A stretch of 8,779 nucleotides of DNA, from NCBI GenBank assembly GCA_028822745.1, contig JAPKCZ010000060.1, positions 1 through 8,779 of the forward strand, given 5' to 3'. Positions 6,141 to 8,779 of the stretch are shown piece after piece; within the stretch, counting starts at the first letter, position 1; each line of letters begins with the position of its first letter. Both the position numbers and the translations under genes were made by a program. A model generated the notes under the pieces. It was not told the origin of the DNA. It did no database searches and worked only from the letters and a program-made list of their open reading frames with translations. Source of the stretch: Kiritimatiellia bacterium. GTDB lineage: Bacteria; Verrucomicrobiota; Kiritimatiellia; UBA8416; JAIOPI01.

Positions 6141-7666
6141 CCGTAGTAACGACCACACTTGGAAAAATTAAAGGTACGCAGGAAAACCAGCTTAAGGTAT
6201 TTCGTGGCATACCATTTGCCGCACCGCCCGTAGGAGACCTGCGATGGCAGGCACCGCAGCCGCACCCTGGTTGGGATGGTGTTCGGGATGCATCAAAATT
6301 TGGTGCTGAGGCACCGCAAGACTCAAGCATGCTTGACTGGCTTATGGGACAAGCCGACACACCGCCCGAGCAGGCTGAAGATTGTCTCTTCCTCAATATA
6401 TGGACTCCCGCAACCGCGGGCAAACGACCGGTAATGTTCTGGATTCATGGTGGTGGGTTTACGATGGGGTCGGGATCACAGCCCATCTATGACGGCCAGC
6501 ACCTCGCAGATCGTGGTGATGTTGTGGTAGTGACCATCAACTATCGTATGGGCGCTCTCGGTTTTTTGAACCTGAAAGCGCTTACAGGGGGCAAGATCCC
6601 GGCCACAGGAAATGAGGGGCTGCTTGACCAGGTGGCGGCACTCGAATGGACCCGTGATAACATTTCCGTCTTCGGCGGGGATCCTGCAAACATCACTATT
6701 TTTGGGGAAAGTGCAGGTGGCATGTCCGTGGGTTGCCTCATGGCGATGCCCGCAGCGAAAGGGCTTTTTCACAAGGCGATTCCCCAGAGCGGTGCCTGCC
6801 ATTCCGCCAATTCGCCAGAGAAGGGACTTCAGGTGGCAGAGCTGGCGCTGGAGCTGCTTGGTACCTTTGATCCTTCAGCGCTTCTGGCACTGCCAGTCTC
6901 TGCATTTAGTGAGTTACAGGTGAATTTTGCCAAAGCTGCCGTTGGCAAAAATCTGCCTGGCATGGGCGCATTTCGGCCGAATGTTGACGGAACAGTCATA
7001 CCTGAGATGCCAATTAACCTTGTGCGGAAAGGATCAGCTGCTGGTGTTGCCGTAATGACTGGTACGTGCAGGGAAGAGTGGCGACTGTTTGCCGTGATTG
7101 ATCCTGCCCGGGTAAATATGAATGAGCAACAGCTGCAGGCAGAGGTAGCGGCCTTCTTTCCTGATACAGCGGATAAAGTCATCGCTAAATATCGGGAATG
7201 GCTGCAGTCACGCCACAAGGCTTCATTGCCCGTGGATGTACTGGCCGCATTTATGACGGACCAGGTTTTCAGGATTCCTGCGCTGCGATTGCTTGAAGCG
7301 CAGTCTGAACACGCCGTGACCTATTCCTATCTGTTTGATTGGCCGTCGCCGCTGATGGAAGGCGTCGTGGGTGCGTGTCATGCGGTAGAACTTGGTTTCA
7401 ACTGGGGAACGTACGATAAAAATGGTTCGGCCGGATTTTTTGTTGAAGGACGAGAAGCGGATGTGCTGTCCGCCAGAACCATGGATGCCTGGTTGAGTTT
7501 TGCACGAGAAGGCGCGCCGTCATCATCGGGGCTGCCAGAATGGCCCGTCTATAGCCGGGACTTACCCGCAACCATGAGATTTTCGACTGAACCGTCTTTG
7601 CTACTGGACCCCGATCACGAGATCAATGAACTATGGGCAGATGACCCCGCGATCGGGAGCATGTAG
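6137..7666 (+). CDS. Type-B carboxylesterase, copy 2
   Basis: This is a full-length 509-residue carboxylesterase without a signal peptide, predicted cytoplasmic. Landmarks in order are FRGIPFAAPPVG, EDCLFLN (81-87), the oxyanion-hole HGGG (104-107), GESAGG with nucleophile Ser192, an acid residue in GTCREEW (probably Glu314) and the catalytic histidine in ACHAVE (His415). The active site appears complete. It is a paralogue of the leftward esterase, but its middle and C-terminal regions differ, so the two probably prefer different esters. The start ATG overlaps the amidohydrolase stop in ATGA and lacks a strong Shine-Dalgarno of its own, so it is probably translated by coupling. Its base composition is visibly lower in GC than the amidohydrolase before it. 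Confidence 0.93.
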   Translation: MTVVTTTLGKIKGTQENQLKVFRGIPFAAPPVGDLRWQAPQPHPGWDGVRDASKFGAEAPQDSSMLDWLMGQADTPPEQAEDCLFLNIWTPATAGKRPVMFWIHGGGFTMGSGSQPIYDGQHLADRGDVVVVTINYRMGALGFLNLKALTGGKIPATGNEGLLDQVAALEWTRDNISVFGGDPANITIFGESAGGMSVGCLMAMPAAKGLFHKAIPQSGACHSANSPEKGLQVAELALELLGTFDPSALLALPVSAFSELQVNFAKAAVGKNLPGMGAFRPNVDGTVIPEMPINLVRKGSAAGVAVMTGTCREEWRLFAVIDPARVNMNEQQLQAEVAAFFPDTADKVIAKYREWLQSRHKASLPVDVLAAFMTDQVFRIPALRLLEAQSEHAVTYSYLFDWPSPLMEGVVGACHAVELGFNWGTYDKNGSAGFFVEGREADVLSARTMDAWLSFAREGAPSSSGLPEWPVYSRDLPATMRFSTEPSLLLDPDHEINELWADDPAIGSM

Positions 7667-7668
7667 AA

Positions 7669-7707
7669 ATGCTGGACATGACGCGACTGCAAGAAGGAGA
7701 GAACTAG
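7669..7707 (+). other. 12-codon mini-frame between esterase 2 and the ThuA-like gene
   Basis: An ATG two bases after the esterase stop opens a frame reading MLDMTRLQEGEN, which ends three bases before the ThuA-like ATG and overlaps that gene's Shine-Dalgarno. It could act as a termination-reinitiation bridge. Its length is what chance would give, so treat it as a possible coupling device and not as a peptide gene. Confidence 0.2.
7694..7699 (+). promoter_or_regulatory. Ribosome binding site of the ThuA-like gene
   Basis: AAGGAG, eleven bases before the ATG at 7711, supports that start. Confidence 0.7.
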
Positions 7708-7710
7708 CCA

Positions 7711-8487
7711 ATGCAACAGACTCATCCCAACAATGTATATCTGGTTTGCAACGCCCGTTATCACAATACCAATTTTGCCAGGCTCGAGCTGCTCAAGGTG
7801 CTTGCGGAAAACGCAGATATTCACACGCATGTAGCAGGAAATTTCGGTGATACGGAAACCATTAAGCAGTGCCAGCTGCTGATTACTTATACGTGTGACC
7901 TTCGTCCCACAGCCGAAGAGCAGGTTGCGTTGGCAGAGTTTCTTGAAGCCGGCGGTAGATGGTTCGCGCTGCACGCGACAAATGCCATCCTGGAGATCGT
8001 AGAAGGCCGCAAGGCGGAGACGCCAGATCTTGCCCCCGACTTTATGAAGTTGTTAGGTAGCCGATTTATTGCTCATCCTGCCAACCAAAAATTCACTGTT
8101 CGGGTCAGTGATATTGAGCACCCACTGACCGCAGGCATATCAGACTTCGAAGTGGAAGATGAAGAACCCTATTACTGTGAAAAATTGGGGGAACAGCTGG
8201 TATTACTCGAGGCCTCCTACAACGAGCCTTCGAGCGGCTATGCACGGTCCGACTATGGCACCGATCGCGACAGCCACCCGCAGATGTATGTGCACCCTTG
8301 GGGAGAGGGCGAGGTGCTGTATCTGTCTTTGGGCCACTGCGCGGGCAAGCACGATATGAAACCGATCAGGGACATTATTCCCGTGGTGCGGGGTTCCTGG
8401 AATTCGCCCGTGTATTACGAACTGCTGCGCAGAGGTATTGCCTGGGGCATGGGCGAGCTCAAAGCAACGGGAGATACCCGCCAATGA
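7711..8487 (+). CDS. ThuA-like (class I glutamine-amidotransferase fold) protein
   Basis: This 258-residue protein has no signal peptide and the usual length for ThuA-domain proteins. Family landmarks are the N-terminal strand NVYLVCNARYHN, then GGRWFALHATN (81-91), HPLTAGISDFEVEDEEPYY (137-155) and HPWGEGEVLYLSLGHCAGKHD (195-215). ThuA was named for trehalose utilisation, and the fold resembles class I glutamine amidotransferases. The biochemical role is not established in most relatives, and the canonical catalytic Cys-His-Glu triad is not obvious here. In this setting it is probably an accessory catabolic enzyme. It follows esterase 2 by 44 bases, and its stop overlaps the acyl-CoA synthetase start in ATGA (8484-8487), indicating coupled translation. 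Confidence 0.88.
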   Translation: MQQTHPNNVYLVCNARYHNTNFARLELLKVLAENADIHTHVAGNFGDTETIKQCQLLITYTCDLRPTAEEQVALAEFLEAGGRWFALHATNAILEIVEGRKAETPDLAPDFMKLLGSRFIAHPANQKFTVRVSDIEHPLTAGISDFEVEDEEPYYCEKLGEQLVLLEASYNEPSSGYARSDYGTDRDSHPQMYVHPWGEGEVLYLSLGHCAGKHDMKPIRDIIPVVRGSWNSPVYYELLRRGIAWGMGELKATGDTRQ

Positions 8488-8768
8488 ACGGTCCCGCCCA
8501 TACCAACCTGGCCGCGCTGATTACGGACAAAGCCCAGACAAACCCCGACCTTGCGATTCTTACGTTTGTCACTGTGGGCACTGATGGTCAACTGGAGGAC
8601 GAGACCCGAACCTACCGGCAGCTCTTCGATCACGGTCAGGCGCTGGCGCGGGGCCTGAATGATCTGGGTGTCAGCCAGGGGGACAAGCTGGCGGTGATGA
8701 TGAACAATCATCCGGAGTTTGTGGAGACGATGGTGGCCAGTGGAATTAACAAGGAAAAGACAGACTAA
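8484..8768 (+). pseudogene. Truncated AMP-dependent acyl-CoA synthetase (N-terminal fragment)
   Basis: The frame encodes 94 residues ending in TAA at 8766-8768. Residues 1-87 are the start of an ANL-superfamily acyl-CoA synthetase: TYRQLFDHGQALARGLNDLGV, then GDKLAVMMNNHPEFVETMVASG. Full-length members have about 500 or more residues and continue past this point into a hydrophobic strand and loop, then the ATP-binding P-loop and the adenylation motifs. All of these are missing. After Gly87 the frame reads INKEKTD and stops, an A-rich tail unlike the family. The other two frames do not resume the family in the bases that remain. This looks like a deletion or rearrangement junction near 8743, not a simple frameshift. 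The fragment cannot adenylate or form a thioester. The start overlaps the ThuA-like stop (ATGA), so it is the next gene of the rightward operon. Confidence 0.75.
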
Positions 8769-8770
8769 GC

Positions 8771-8775
8771 AGGAG
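8771..8775 (+). promoter_or_regulatory. Shine-Dalgarno-like AGGAG at the window end
   Basis: AGGAG followed by AAAA lies just after the synthetase stop and at the last bases of the window. It would suit the ribosome site of a gene starting just outside the window. The downstream start cannot be seen. Confidence 0.4.
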
Positions 8776-8779
8776 AAAA

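Noticed and set aside
8298..8483. Upstream in-frame extension of the acyl-CoA synthetase fragment
   Set aside because: It overlaps the ThuA-like coding sequence and shows no synthetase sequence. The family N-terminus begins at the ATG at 8484, in an ATGA overlap.
1..8779. Mobile element, phage, CRISPR or defence system
   Set aside because: No transposase, integrase, array, toxin-antitoxin pair or nuclease-like gene is visible. The only signs of rearrangement are the damaged genes themselves.

Overview
The window looks like accessory catabolic DNA from a Pseudomonadota genome. My best guess is a marine or environmental gammaproteobacterium of the Halieaceae/Spongiibacteraceae kind, which often carry such clusters. 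This rests only on gene content, standard bacterial Shine-Dalgarno sites and moderate-to-high GC, so the lineage call is weak. No RNA genes, CRISPR array, IS element or prophage gene was found.

Layout: two divergent operons diverge from a 122-base spacer (4828-4949). The leftward operon (4827 down to the left edge) encodes a type-B carboxylesterase, an MFS transporter, a NIPSNAP-like two-domain protein and an exported PHP-domain metallohydrolase. The PHP frame is broken by one in-frame TGA. The rightward operon (4950 to the right edge) encodes an amidohydrolase-2 (lactonase-like) enzyme, a second type-B carboxylesterase, a ThuA-like protein and the first ~87 codons of an AMP-dependent acyl-CoA synthetase. 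That last gene ends abruptly in a stop, and a Shine-Dalgarno-like AGGAG follows at the very end of the window. Two of the rightward junctions are ATGA stop/start overlaps, so the genes are probably translated as a coupled unit.

Working together (inference): the content suggests uptake and hydrolysis of an ester- or lactone-containing compound, followed by CoA activation of the released acid. The MFS protein would import it, the two esterases and the amidohydrolase would cut ester or lactone bonds, and the acyl-CoA synthetase would activate the product. The substrate cannot be read from the sequence. No regulator gene is present, but the spacer holds two clear inverted repeats, one directly against the amidohydrolase start codon.

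The most notable feature is repeated genetic damage or remodelling: a nonsense codon in the PHP gene, an acyl-CoA synthetase cut short, and an amidohydrolase whose first residues are a recognisable scrap of a carboxylesterase C-terminal region. I see no convincing new defence or mobile system. The chimeric start and the operator-like dyads are the best leads.
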